Assembly (NCBI GenBank): GCA_039026955.1
Contig: JBCCLH010000015.1
Location: 1 to 64,000, forward strand
Length of the DNA stretch: 64,000 nt
Direction: 5' to 3'
Source: Kordia sp039026955
GTDB lineage: Bacteria > Bacteroidota > Bacteroidia > Flavobacteriales > Flavobacteriaceae
Positions 15,274 to 23,734 of this stretch are shown here, piece after piece (the stretch's first letter is position 1; every line of letters begins with the position of its first letter). The notes under the pieces were generated by a model that saw nothing but the letters and a program-made list of their open reading frames with translations, had not been told where the DNA came from and searched no databases. The position numbers and the translations under genes are program-made.

Positions 15274-16146
15274 CTAATGATGCTCACCCACAAAAGCCAA
15301 AATCTTATTCCAAGTATCAATAGCATTCTGTCCGCCCCAGCCGTGACCTTCTTCTGGGTAAAATGTAAATTCATGCGTTACGCCTAGTGTTGTCAGACGA
15401 TCACTTAAGTCGTTTCCTTGCGAATTTGGAATCAAAGGATCTTGTCCGCCATAAAATAACGCAGTCGGAGGCGCCGCATTGGTAACTTGATGAAACGGAC
15501 TATAGGTTTCCAAAAACTCAGTATCCACTAGCGAACCAAATATCGCAAATGATTGTTGAATCTCTGGATCGTTACTATTTAAGTATGCCTCATCGGCTAA
15601 ATTTGTTGGACCTACAATGCTAGCCACCATATTCACATCACCTTGTGTGTCATACGCATAACTCCATAAAAGCGATAAATGTCCGCCAGCACTTGTTCCT
15701 AAAAAGGCGTAATCTTCTGAAATAACATATTCTTCATTACGTGCCTTTAAATCGTTGATAACAGCAGTAATATCGTCTAATTGCATTGGAAATGGAGGCG
15801 TGGTAATCGTCGCTAAGCGATAATTGATATTGACAATCGCATATTGTGGTAAATTGACTTGAATCAGCTCTACAAAATTGCTCATATCCGCCTTATCTCC
15901 GCCAATCCAACTTCCGCCATGAACTAAAATGATCACTTTGGTATCCAAGGTTCTATTTTGTGGTAAGTACAAATCGTATTTTTGATCTTCATCGCTACCA
16001 TACGAAACATCTAACATGGTAGTAGCTACCACAGTTTCAGGATTGTTTGGCGTTGGTGCAATGATTACATCTGAACTGTCAGAACTACAGGAATAATTCA
16101 AAAAGACAAAGACACACAGAACAAGGAGATACAACGATTTTTTCAT
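15274..16146 (-). CDS. Alpha/beta hydrolase (esterase) lipoprotein
   Basis: The 290-residue product has a lipoprotein signal with lipobox NYSC (Cys about 20). It carries the oxyanion-hole motif LVHGGSW, the nucleophile motif GTSAGG, a late acid in GGQDPLIP and the catalytic His in EEGHGW, all of the BD-FAE / hormone-sensitive-lipase-like type. It probably de-esterifies a plant or algal polysaccharide or small ester outside the cytoplasm. It stands alone, with a repeat on its 3' side and a GG peptide upstream. The substrate cannot be read from the sequence. Confidence 0.88.
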   Translation of the reverse strand: MKKSLYLLVLCVFVFLNYSCSSDSSDVIIAPTPNNPETVVATTMLDVSYGSDEDQKYDLYLPQNRTLDTKVIILVHGGSWIGGDKADMSNFVELIQVNLPQYAIVNINYRLATITTPPFPMQLDDITAVINDLKARNEEYVISEDYAFLGTSAGGHLSLLWSYAYDTQGDVNMVASIVGPTNLADEAYLNSNDPEIQQSFAIFGSLVDTEFLETYSPFHQVTNAAPPTALFYGGQDPLIPNSQGNDLSDRLTTLGVTHEFTFYPEEGHGWGGQNAIDTWNKILAFVGEHH

Positions 16147-16337
16147 AACAACGATTTTATGCTAATGATAACGCAATATCTTAAAAAAAAGTGTGCATGA
16201 CTCTTAATTTTCACTTAAAATTTGACGACTTGATATTAAGGGGAAACTGACAGGAAATCAGCTTTTTGTAGTATGTGAAAAGTATATGGGAAAAGTTGCT
16301 GGAGCTTGTGTTCACTCCAGCAAAATTCGTATAATGA

Positions 16338-16532
16338 TTAAAATGGCCAACAATAGGGTTCACCATTAAAACGTCCGCATCTTCCTGGGCAGTGTGGCGG
16401 TCCACAAAGTTGTCCTTGCGTACTATTTGTACACACATTTGAACTAATAGGAACAATTCCACCATTAATTTCTTTTTGTTGCTTCTTCTCTAATACAGAA
16501 GCGCCTTGTAAATTTAAAATTGATTTTAACAT
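16338..16532 (-). CDS. GG-leader five-Cys peptide (bacteriocin-like)
   Basis: The 64-residue product has leader MLKSILNLQGASVLEKKQQK ending INGG. The leader is clearly related to the 4.7-6.2 kb array, but the core is different: Pro/Gly-rich with five Cys (CTNSTQGQLCGPPHCPGRCG, then YCWPF). An odd Cys number suggests either dimerisation or a non-disulfide modification. It stands alone, with 191 bases to the esterase start side and 285 bases of non-coding DNA upstream. No transporter or modifying enzyme is adjacent. Confidence 0.8.
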   Translation of the reverse strand: MLKSILNLQGASVLEKKQQKEINGGIVPISSNVCTNSTQGQLCGPPHCPGRCGRFNGEPYCWPF

Positions 16533-16786
16533 AACATAAGTTTTTTTATTAAAGTTAAGTAATTCAAAATCAATGTGTTTACGGTATTGCCTTATTTAAC
16601 ATATGCAGATTTACGTATAAAGTATAAAATGAAATCTTATGAAAATAATGTCTCAAATGCTCAGCTAAAATGTAGATTTCATAAAATATTAAACTGTTAA
16701 TTTTTTAGGAATGTGCTAATCTTTAGACGATTTTATAATCAATATGCAGATTCGTGTAGAAATACGTATAATTATGAAAAATCAAT

Positions 16787-16794
16787 TACTTTTG
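16787..16794 (+). promoter_or_regulatory. Candidate -7 element of the threonylcarbamoyl-AMP synthase gene
   Basis: TACTTTTG is an exact TAnnTTTG match 24 bases before the ATG at 16818. It supports that start rather than the longer open frame, which begins at 16713 upstream of this promoter. Confidence 0.45.
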
Positions 16795-16817
16795 TAAGAC
16801 CGAATTACAGGTATAGT

Positions 16818-17441
16818 ATGGCTGAATTTATCAAATTATATGATGAAAATCCGAATCCAAGAGAGATTCAAAAAGTGGTGAACATTCTCCGAAATGGTGG
16901 TTTGGTGATTTACCCGACGGATACGGTATATGGTTTGGGTTGCGATATTACGAATACACGCGCTTTGGAACGCATCGCAAAAATAAAAGGTGTAAAGCTT
17001 GAAAAGGCAAAATTCTCATTTATCTGTAACGATTTAAGCCATATCAGCGATTACATCCGTCAGATTGATACACGAACGTATAAAATTCTAAAAAAAGCAT
17101 TGCCAGGTCCGTATACGTTTATACTTGCGGGAAACAACAGTCTGCCAAAAGCATTTAAAAAGAAAAAAACGGTCGGAATTCGTGTGCCAGATAATAATAT
17201 CGTGAGAACTTTGGTACGTGAGTTGGGAAATCCTATTGTATCAACATCCATTCGTGATGAAGATGATATTATTGAATATACAACCGATCCAGAATTGATC
17301 TGGGAAAAGTGGGATAACTTGGTTGATGCCGTAATTGACGGCGGCTATGGAGACAATGTGGCTTCTACCATTATTGATCTGTCAGGCTATGAACCCGAAA
17401 TTATTCGTGAAGGAAAAGGTGATATTGATATCATTTTATAA
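16818..17441 (+). CDS. L-threonylcarbamoyladenylate synthase (Sua5/YciO/YrdC family)
   Basis: Makes the threonylcarbamoyl-AMP intermediate of tRNA t6A modification (or is the YciO paralogue). The 207-residue product starts MAEFIKLYDENPNPREIQKV. Conserved motifs are YPTDTVYGLGCDI near 36-48 and KRTI-type residues replaced by KLEKAKFSFICNDL near 63-76. GIRVPDN and PIVSTS also match the dsRNA-binding YrdC fold. I chose ATG 16818 because the longer frame has a divergent N terminus and a promoter-like element lies between. The KxR-S motif deviates (KLEKAKFSF), which leans toward the YciO branch. mltG follows after 19 bases. Confidence 0.9.
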   Translation: MAEFIKLYDENPNPREIQKVVNILRNGGLVIYPTDTVYGLGCDITNTRALERIAKIKGVKLEKAKFSFICNDLSHISDYIRQIDTRTYKILKKALPGPYTFILAGNNSLPKAFKKKKTVGIRVPDNNIVRTLVRELGNPIVSTSIRDEDDIIEYTTDPELIWEKWDNLVDAVIDGGYGDNVASTIIDLSGYEPEIIREGKGDIDIIL

Positions 17442-17460
17442 AATTGATTAGCGCATATTT

Positions 17461-18504
17461 ATGAAAAAAATAAAAATTATAGGATTGTTGTTAGTCGTTG
17501 CTGCCATTGCAGCAGGTATATACTTTTATCCAAAAGCTTCCATGTATTTCTTCGGAAAAACAACAGCTACCAATGTCGAAAAAATTGCATTTTATGTGCC
17601 TACAGGCGCTACATTTGCTGACGTGTTGAACGATTTACAATCAAAAGGAATCATAGAAGATACCGAGAAGTTTCAAGAATATGCAGCACTTCGAAATCTA
17701 AAAGAAGGAACGTTGGAAGCTGGAAAATATGTATTTCCTGAAAATGTGGCGTACAGCAAAATTGTGGAAGATTTGCGCCAAGGAAATGGAGAAAAAGAAA
17801 CAAAAGTTACTTTTAACAATGCCAGAACGAAAATAGATTTAGCGGAAAAAATTGCGGCTACGGTGGAATTATCTGCGGAAGATATTCTACAATTGATTCT
17901 GGACGAAAAATTTACAAGCAAATACGGTTTTACACCAACGACGATCAATACGATGTTTATTCCGAATACGTACAATGTGTATTGGGATATTTCTGTAGAA
18001 GAATTAATTGCGAAACTTGCGAAGGAATACAAACGTTTTTGGACACCTGAACGCAAAGCAAAAGCGAAAAAGCTTAATTTATCACAAACAGAAGTGTCTG
18101 TACTTGCGTCAATTGTAGCGTGTGAAACTATTAAGATGGATGAAGCCCCGAAAATAGCAGGAGTTTATGTAAACCGCTTGGAACGAGGAATTCCACTAGA
18201 TGCTGATCCGACGTTGGTGTGGATTTTAGGCGATTTTACGATCAAAAGAGTCTTAAACAAGCATAAAGAAATGGATTCGCCCTATAACACTTATAAAAAC
18301 AGAGGTTTGCCTCCAGGACCGATTTACATTCCTTCTGTGCAATATATTGATGCCGTATTGAATTATGAAAAGCACGATTATATCTTTTTCTGTGCGAAAG
18401 AAGACTTCTCAGGCTATTCAAACTTTGCTAAAACGAATCGTCAACATGAGATCAATGCAGCCAAATATCACAAAGCGTTGAACGAACGTAAAATTTTCAA
18501 ATAA
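17461..18504 (+). CDS. mltG: Endolytic murein transglycosylase MltG
   Basis: The 347-residue inner-membrane protein cleaves nascent glycan strands and terminates peptidoglycan chain growth. It has an N-terminal membrane helix (residues about 4-24), a LysM-like region and the YceG catalytic domain. The motif SIVACETIKMDE near 219-230 retains the catalytic Glu of the E-T pair, and VYVNRLERGIPLDADPTLVW and PYNTYKNRGLPPGPI follow. The length is normal. The stop overlaps the next ATG by one base (TAATG), so the flavoprotein gene is coupled to it. Confidence 0.95.
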   Translation: MKKIKIIGLLLVVAAIAAGIYFYPKASMYFFGKTTATNVEKIAFYVPTGATFADVLNDLQSKGIIEDTEKFQEYAALRNLKEGTLEAGKYVFPENVAYSKIVEDLRQGNGEKETKVTFNNARTKIDLAEKIAATVELSAEDILQLILDEKFTSKYGFTPTTINTMFIPNTYNVYWDISVEELIAKLAKEYKRFWTPERKAKAKKLNLSQTEVSVLASIVACETIKMDEAPKIAGVYVNRLERGIPLDADPTLVWILGDFTIKRVLNKHKEMDSPYNTYKNRGLPPGPIYIPSVQYIDAVLNYEKHDYIFFCAKEDFSGYSNFAKTNRQHEINAAKYHKALNERKIFK

Positions 18505-19961
18505 TGTCAAATTACAACAGAAGAGACTTTGCTAAATTGGTCGTTTTAGGAGGAATTGGCTATACCATTTTTTCCTGTGCAGATGATCCTAAAAAAGATT
18601 CATCTACTCAAAAAAATGCGAAAAAGAAAGCAGCTCCAATAATGCCAGAGTTGCTTCCCGAAAATATAAAACTCTACCAAAAAGCAGACGCAGAATACCA
18701 AGAACTCACCGTGCGATTCAACAAGCGTTTCCAACAATCGCCGACATATATTGCACAATGTTTCAACACACAAGGCGTGGTAGATGCTGTACAGTTTGCC
18801 AATTTGAAAGATTTAAAAGTAGTCGTAAAAAGTGGCGGACATAGTTTTGAGGGATTTTCAAGTACGAACGACGGTTTGGTCGTAGACGTTTCCGCTATGA
18901 AAAAAATGGAGTGGACACCCGATCATAGTTTGACGGTCGAAACAGGTTGTATTCTAAAAGAACTCTACGATGAAATGTTGCCCAAACAGCGCATTGTACC
19001 GTCAGGCTCTTGCGCTACGGTGGGAATCGCAGGATTGGCACTCGGTGGTGGTTATGGCTTTTTCAGTCGCAAATATGGGTTGACTTGTGATAGTTTACAA
19101 GCCATTACGATTGTAGACGGACAAGGAAAAGTGCGTCATGAAAGTGGCAATTCCCCAATATTAAAAGCGTGTAAAGGTGGCGGAAATGGAAACTTCGGAA
19201 TTGTCACGAAGATGAAATTTAGAACCTATCAAGCACCGACATTCTTTCAAGCGTATCGTTGTAAAGCGTATAAATTGGATACTGCCAGAGCAAAAAACTT
19301 ATTGCAAACATGGTTTCAGTACACCGAAAAGCTCCCAAAAACGGCTTTTTCAGCTTTTGTATTGAATGGAAAAACCTTAACCGTTCTGATTACAAATTAT
19401 TCAAAAGACAATCAAGGCGTACTAGAGATGTACAACGCACTCAAAGCCATTTCTGATAAAGCGACTATCGGTGATAAACGTCCGTTGGCAAAAGCATTGC
19501 AAACTTTTTACGGCGTGCAACATCCGATTTATTTTAAAAACGCTTGCGCAGGATTGTACAAAGATTTTGCAGAAATTGAAGGTTGCATTGACGATGTTAT
19601 TTCCAAAGTCATCTCCTCAAATGGCTTGATTTATCAAGTGAATACGCTTGGTGGAAATATCAATTCCGCTGCTTCCGAAAAACGTTCGGTATATCCGCAC
19701 AGAAGCTATCCGTATCTTTCAGAATTGCAGACGTATTGGGATAAACCTTCCCAAGAGGCGAGTCGATTAGCGGCATTTCAAGCAGTACAAGATCGTTTCT
19801 ACAAACACGGAATTCGCGCGCATTATCGCAATTATCCCGACATTAACTTTAAAGATTTCGAAACGGCGTATTACGGAAAGTATCTTCCAGAATTGAAAGC
19901 TATCAAAAAACAACTTGATCCTGAGAATCGCATTCAGCATCCGCAGAGTATTTCTTTGTAG
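18504..19961 (+). CDS. FAD-binding BBE-type oxidoreductase, Tat/lipoprotein-like export signal
   Basis: The 485-residue protein of the berberine-bridge/PCMH flavoprotein family probably oxidises a sugar or alcohol outside the cytoplasm. The N terminus NRRDFAKLVVLGG is Tat-like and is followed by FSC, a lipobox-like Cys. KSGGHSFEG (about 112-120) holds the covalent FAD His, SGSCATVGIAGLALGGGYG (about 170-188) holds a second candidate attachment Cys, and the C-terminal BBE motif YYGKYLPELKAIKK is near 455-468. The stop TAG lies inside a repeat word, so the 3' end merges into the repeat array. The substrate is unknown. Confidence 0.9.
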   Translation: MSNYNRRDFAKLVVLGGIGYTIFSCADDPKKDSSTQKNAKKKAAPIMPELLPENIKLYQKADAEYQELTVRFNKRFQQSPTYIAQCFNTQGVVDAVQFANLKDLKVVVKSGGHSFEGFSSTNDGLVVDVSAMKKMEWTPDHSLTVETGCILKELYDEMLPKQRIVPSGSCATVGIAGLALGGGYGFFSRKYGLTCDSLQAITIVDGQGKVRHESGNSPILKACKGGGNGNFGIVTKMKFRTYQAPTFFQAYRCKAYKLDTARAKNLLQTWFQYTEKLPKTAFSAFVLNGKTLTVLITNYSKDNQGVLEMYNALKAISDKATIGDKRPLAKALQTFYGVQHPIYFKNACAGLYKDFAEIEGCIDDVISKVISSNGLIYQVNTLGGNINSAASEKRSVYPHRSYPYLSELQTYWDKPSQEASRLAAFQAVQDRFYKHGIRAHYRNYPDINFKDFETAYYGKYLPELKAIKKQLDPENRIQHPQSISL

Positions 19962-20527
19962 ACTCGCTTTGCTTTTAGACCGCTTTCGCTGTTAGATGTT
20001 AGACTCGCTTCGTTTTTAGATACGCTAGCGCTTTAGTATTGGCTTTGCCTTTTGGTATCGCTTTGCTATTAGTATTTTGGTATTTTAGTATGAATTTCGA
20101 TTAGCACTTGGTACATTTTCAAATTATCAAATTGCTACATTGAGAGAAGTATCGGCTTTGCCTTTTAGTATTTTGGTATCTTGGTAGTTTGGTAGTTTCG
20201 TATTTCAATATGAATTTACAATTAGCACATTGGTACATTTTCAAATTATCAAATTGCTACATTGAGAGAAGTATCGGCTTTGCCTTTTAGTATTTTGGTA
20301 TCTTGGTATTTTGGTAGTTTCGTATTTCAATATGAATTTACAATTAGCACATCGGTACATTTTTAAATTATCAAATTGCTACATTGAGAAAAGTATCGCT
20401 TTGCTGTTAGCAGGTTGGTATTTTGGTAGTTTTGTATCTTAGTATGAATTTCGATTAGTAAATTGGTACATTTTCAAATTAACGAATAAACAAATCCACA
20501 AATCCACAAACCAACAAATCCACAAAC
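19962..20527. repeat. Tandem array with a 122-bp unit plus GCTTTGC words
   Basis: The array begins with CGCTTTGCTTTTAGACC words. A 94-base short unit (20057-20150) and two exact-length 122-base units (20151-20272, 20273-20394) follow, then a degenerate unit to about 20480. Each unit holds AAGTATCGGCTTTGCCTTTT, runs of TTGGTATTTTGGTAG, and GGTACATTTTCAAATTATCA. The end is CAAATCCACAAACC words. No ORF or CRISPR spacing is seen. An inverted relative is at 11223-11325. Confidence 0.85.
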
Positions 20528-20563
20528 AAAAAAGCATTCAAGAACAATATCCTGAACGCTTTT
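20528..20563 (-). terminator. Intrinsic terminator of the OmpA-family gene
   Basis: Minus-strand stem AAAAGCGTTCAG / CTTGAATGCTTTT has one wobble or mismatch and is followed by TTGTTTG. It lies 25 bases after the OmpA stop. Confidence 0.75.
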
Positions 20564-20587
20564 CCATTTTAGTTATCTAAAACTATC

Positions 20588-21451
20588 TTATTTTCCTTCT
20601 GCTGAAAGGTTTTTCATTTCTTTTTCAATCATATCGTAGAACTGATCGATTTTTGGTAACACTACAATACGCGTACGTCTGTTGGTCGCTCTATTCTCAG
20701 CAGTATCGTTTTCTACCAATGGAACATAGTAACTTCTTCCTGCCGCAATTAGTTGTCCTGGATTTACACCCAATTCTTGTAGTACACGGATGATGGAAGT
20801 AGAACGTTTCACACTTAAATCCCAGTTATCTAGTAAAATTTCTCCTTTTTTATAAGGAACATTGTCGGTATGACCTTCTACCATACACTCAAAATCTGGC
20901 TTGCTGTTGACTACTTTTGCTACTTTTCCAAGCACCTCTTTCGCTTTTGAAGTTACATTGTAGCTTCCGCTTTTAAATAATAATTTATCCGCAATAGAGA
21001 TAAAAACAACACCTTTCTCTACATTAATTTCAATGTCCGGATCGTCAATTCCTACAGCTTTTTTCAAACTTGAAACAATTGCCAAGGTAACACTGTCTTT
21101 TTTGTTCAATGCATCTTGTAAGCGTGTAATCTTTAAATCTTTCTCCTTCATACTCTCTAATGACTTTTCAAGGTTTTCTGCACCTTTTGTGGTTAACACA
21201 GTCATTTCTTTTGTATTCTGAATTAAATCCTGGTTTGTCTTCTTTAAATTCGTTACTTGATCTTGTAAAGCGTCGGCTTTTGCAGTCGCAGAAGCTTTTT
21301 CTTCCAAACAAGCATTCAATTTCACAGTCGCAGAATTCAATAAATCTTTCGTCTCTTTGTGTCTCGCTTCTAAGTCAGCAAAATCTTTTTTAGAAACACA
21401 GGAGGATAATACAATGGTAGCGGTGGCTGCCAATAAGAGAATCTTCTTCAT
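20588..21451 (-). CDS. OmpA-family peptidoglycan-binding lipoprotein
   Basis: The 287-residue product has a lipoprotein signal (lipobox LSSC, Cys 17). A long coiled coil follows (about 22-120, many Lys/Glu/Leu heptads), then a C-terminal OmpA-like domain with VEGHTDNVPY and NRRTRIVVLP, the residues that bind diaminopimelate. It should tether the outer membrane to the cell wall or act as a stator-like spacer. It has a good promoter (21501-21532) and terminator, so it is monocistronic. Confidence 0.92.
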   Translation of the reverse strand: MKKILLLAATATIVLSSCVSKKDFADLEARHKETKDLLNSATVKLNACLEEKASATAKADALQDQVTNLKKTNQDLIQNTKEMTVLTTKGAENLEKSLESMKEKDLKITRLQDALNKKDSVTLAIVSSLKKAVGIDDPDIEINVEKGVVFISIADKLLFKSGSYNVTSKAKEVLGKVAKVVNSKPDFECMVEGHTDNVPYKKGEILLDNWDLSVKRSTSIIRVLQELGVNPGQLIAAGRSYYVPLVENDTAENRATNRRTRIVVLPKIDQFYDMIEKEMKNLSAEGK

Positions 21452-21500
21452 AAATCTTGTATTTAGTATGTATTTAAAACGGTTTTTTAAAAATTTTAAC

Positions 21501-21532
21501 CAAAAGTATTAAAAATGATACGGATTTTACAA
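21501..21532 (-). promoter_or_regulatory. Bacteroidota promoter of the OmpA-family gene
   Basis: On the minus strand TTG (21532-21530) and TACTTTTG (21508-21501, an exact TAnnTTTG) are 21 bases apart. The predicted start lies about 45 bases before the ATG. The rest of the 21452-21791 gap holds only AT-rich DNA and a CTCAAATT hairpin near 21702, with no gene. Confidence 0.6.
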
Positions 21533-21791
21533 GGATTAACAAACTTTTAAAGGTAAAAATCACGGTATTTTTAACATAGCAAAAAGAACTCATTTTTATT
21601 AAAAATATTGCACTGAATTGTACTTTTTAGGATAATTTTTTCATGTGATTGCTTTTTCTATCCACTGTAAATTTGATTTTTATTCGATTGAAATAAGGAC
21701 TCAAATTCCATAATTTGAGCCAAAAACCTACGGTATTCTCCTCAATTACAGCTAACTTTAAGGAATTAACAAACTATATAATTTTTAAATC

Positions 21792-21985
21792 ATGAAAAAA
21801 GAAACCTAAAATCATTACAACTTAACAAAAATTCAATTTCGACGTTACAAGACAATACCAATGCAATAAGAGGTGGGTCTTGGGTAACTCTTTGCAACTG
21901 TGTAGTATCACAAGGACCACTTTTATGTGGTGCTACTAGTGTGTTTAAAAAATGTGCTGCTGCATGTCCTACAGTGCCTGAATAA
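21792..21985 (+). pseudogene. Frameshifted lanthipeptide-like precursor
   Basis: ATG at 21792 reads only MKKET before TAA, but one frame over (from 21803) the DNA encodes NLKSLQLNKNSISTLQDNTN, then AIRGG, then a Cys-rich core with five Cys ending CPTVPE and a stop at 21985. Restoring one A in the GAAACC stretch would give a 64-residue peptide with leader MKKENLKSLQLNKNSISTLQ, closely matching the leader of the intact gene at 8862. The core includes LCNCVVSQ, LLCGA and KKCAAACPT. It could be a recent inactivation, a homopolymer sequencing error, or slippage. Confidence 0.8.
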
Positions 21986-21999
21986 AATGTAGTGAATAT

Positions 22000-22043
22000 T
22001 GTCTAAAAAGTGGCTTTTTTGCTGCTTTTTGGACAGTTTTTTT
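22000..22043. terminator. GTCTAAAAAG-type terminator after the frameshifted peptide
   Basis: TGTCTAAAAAG pairs with CTTTTTGGACA (one G-T wobble) around TGGCTTTTTTGCTG, followed by seven Ts. The stem word is the same as the ends of the MITE-like elements at 5062 and 9088, also next to Cys-rich peptide genes. The convergent glycosyltransferase ends within it. Confidence 0.75.
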
Positions 22044-23031
22044 ATAATTCAGAAAATAACTTCTTCCCCTTAATGAAATAACTGTACACAATAGATTTGT
22101 GTTGAAAGTACTGTTTTTGCTGAGATTTTGCTCGTTTATTCTTCATTTTGGAAAGACGCGCATAAAAATGAAAATGCGCTTTGATCACTGCCAGAAAGTG
22201 TGAAAACTTCAACTGAACTAAAAACTGAATTGCCGCGATTCCATCCAAGACCAAACGTGAAAAAATGGTTGCAAATAGTTTTCCTTTCGGGAGATTTTTT
22301 GCCAGCATGCACAAAGAATTCCGAAAATTCAAATAGGTTTTTTGCGGACTCGTACTGTCCAACGTCGCACCGCCGACATGATACACGACACTTTCTGAAA
22401 TATATGTTGCTTTGTAGCCTTTATTAAACGCACGCCAACACAAATCGATTTCTTCTTGGTGGGCGAAAAAATCTGCATCAAAACCGTTTAACTCTTCAAA
22501 CACACTTTTTCGAATGAACAAACACGCACCAGAAGCCCAGAAAATTTCTTTGGTATCGTTGTATTGTCCGTTGTCTTCTTCTAAGGTATGAAAAATGCGT
22601 CCGCGGCAGAATGGATAGCCGTATTTGTCAATAAATCCTCCTGCTGCGCCTGCATATTCAAAATGAGTTTTTTGTTTAAAATCGAGAATTTTTGGTTGAA
22701 TGATCGCAGTTTCTGGATGATTTTCAAATTCCGATTGGATCGGAGCGAGCCAATTTTCAGTGACTTCAATATCTGAATTTAGTAGACAGAAAATGTCTTC
22801 TTCTACAAAAGGCAAGGCATCATTATAGCCTTTGGCATAGCCGCCATTTTCAGCATTTTCTATGATGTTTACGGTTGGATAATTTGCCCTTACATAGTCT
22901 ATGGAATCATCTGCGGAAGCGTTATCCGCCACATAAATAGTCGCATCATCGGAATACTTCAATACGTTGGGTAAAAACTGTGCTAACAATTCTTTTCCAT
23001 TCCAATTTAAGATGACTACTGCTATGTTCAT
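22042..23031 (-). CDS. Family 2 glycosyltransferase
   Basis: The 329-residue GT-A fold enzyme transfers an activated sugar to a glycan or lipid acceptor at the cytoplasmic membrane face. Motifs are VVILNWNG (about 5-12), VADNASADDS (about 35-44), NGGYAKGYN, the DxD-like NSDIEV near 88-93, and the acceptor-side FAHQEEIDLCWRAF with the ED/W pattern. It resembles rhamnosyl- or N-acetylglucosaminyl-transferases of surface polysaccharide synthesis. The start ATG follows a C-rich (plus strand G/T-rich) repeat immediately upstream. It stands alone and no polysaccharide cluster is visible. Confidence 0.92.
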   Translation of the reverse strand: MNIAVVILNWNGKELLAQFLPNVLKYSDDATIYVADNASADDSIDYVRANYPTVNIIENAENGGYAKGYNDALPFVEEDIFCLLNSDIEVTENWLAPIQSEFENHPETAIIQPKILDFKQKTHFEYAGAAGGFIDKYGYPFCRGRIFHTLEEDNGQYNDTKEIFWASGACLFIRKSVFEELNGFDADFFAHQEEIDLCWRAFNKGYKATYISESVVYHVGGATLDSTSPQKTYLNFRNSLCMLAKNLPKGKLFATIFSRLVLDGIAAIQFLVQLKFSHFLAVIKAHFHFYARLSKMKNKRAKSQQKQYFQHKSIVYSYFIKGKKLFSEL

Positions 23032-23734
23032 TTTTTTGTTTGGTTTTTGGTGTTGGGTTTTGGGTTGCTGTTGGGTGTTGGTAAAATTACTTTTTCATTT
23101 AATATTTTGCGGTTTTTTATTTTACATTTTGTTTTGTTTGTTGTGGGTTTGTCGCTTTGCTCCTATTGTGAGTTGTGAGTTGTAAGAGAAATTATTTTTT
23201 GAAACTTCTCAATACTCAATACTCAATACTCAATACTAATATCTAAGAGCTACAAAAATACTTTTTCATTTTACACTTCGTTTGTTGTGAGTTTGTCGCT
23301 TTGCTCTGTTATGGGTTGTTTTCAATTTAAATTTTCTAAACGTCAGTTCGAGTGGCGAATCTGAGATTCGTTGTATCGAGAACAACTATGATACTTAAAG
23401 GTTTACGAATTTACAGGTTTATAAGTTTAGGTGTGAGACAACTTAAAATTCCAGTATTTAGCATTCAACATTTAGTATTTCCGAGTACTTCTCGATACAT
23501 TTTTTCGCTTCTCTCAAAAACACTCGAAGTGACGGTTTACTATCATTGGTCTTTGAGAAACAAAGCGAAGTAGCGATCTGTAGCATCAAATAACATATTT
23601 ATTCTTATGTAAAACAGACTACCACGTCATGCTGACTCGTAGAGACGATTCAAAAAACCTAACAATCTAACAAATCTAAGCAGTCTAAAAGCTTTCCGCC
23701 CAAGCGGAAGCACGTCTAAGTCAGTCTACCCAAT
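23032..23734. repeat. 703-base repeat-filled gap upstream of the glycosyltransferase
   Basis: No gene is present. It contains GTTGGGTTTTGGGTTGCTGTT words adjoining the glycosyltransferase start, GTCGCTTTGCTC words, ACTCAATACTC microrepeats (23214-23240), two TCGAG inverted-repeat units (23341-23384 and 23485-23534, opposite orientations), an element with CAGACTACCACGTCATGCTG (about 23569-23651), and TCTAAGCAGTCTAAAAG words up to the next stop. Confidence 0.75.

Noticed and set aside
16713..16817. N-terminal extension of the threonylcarbamoyl-AMP synthase
   Set aside because: A promoter-like TACTTTTG lies inside it and the extra residues do not resemble the family.
20057..20480. CRISPR array
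   Set aside because: The 122-base units are adjacent with no constant short repeat and unique spacer alternation, and no cas gene is in the window.
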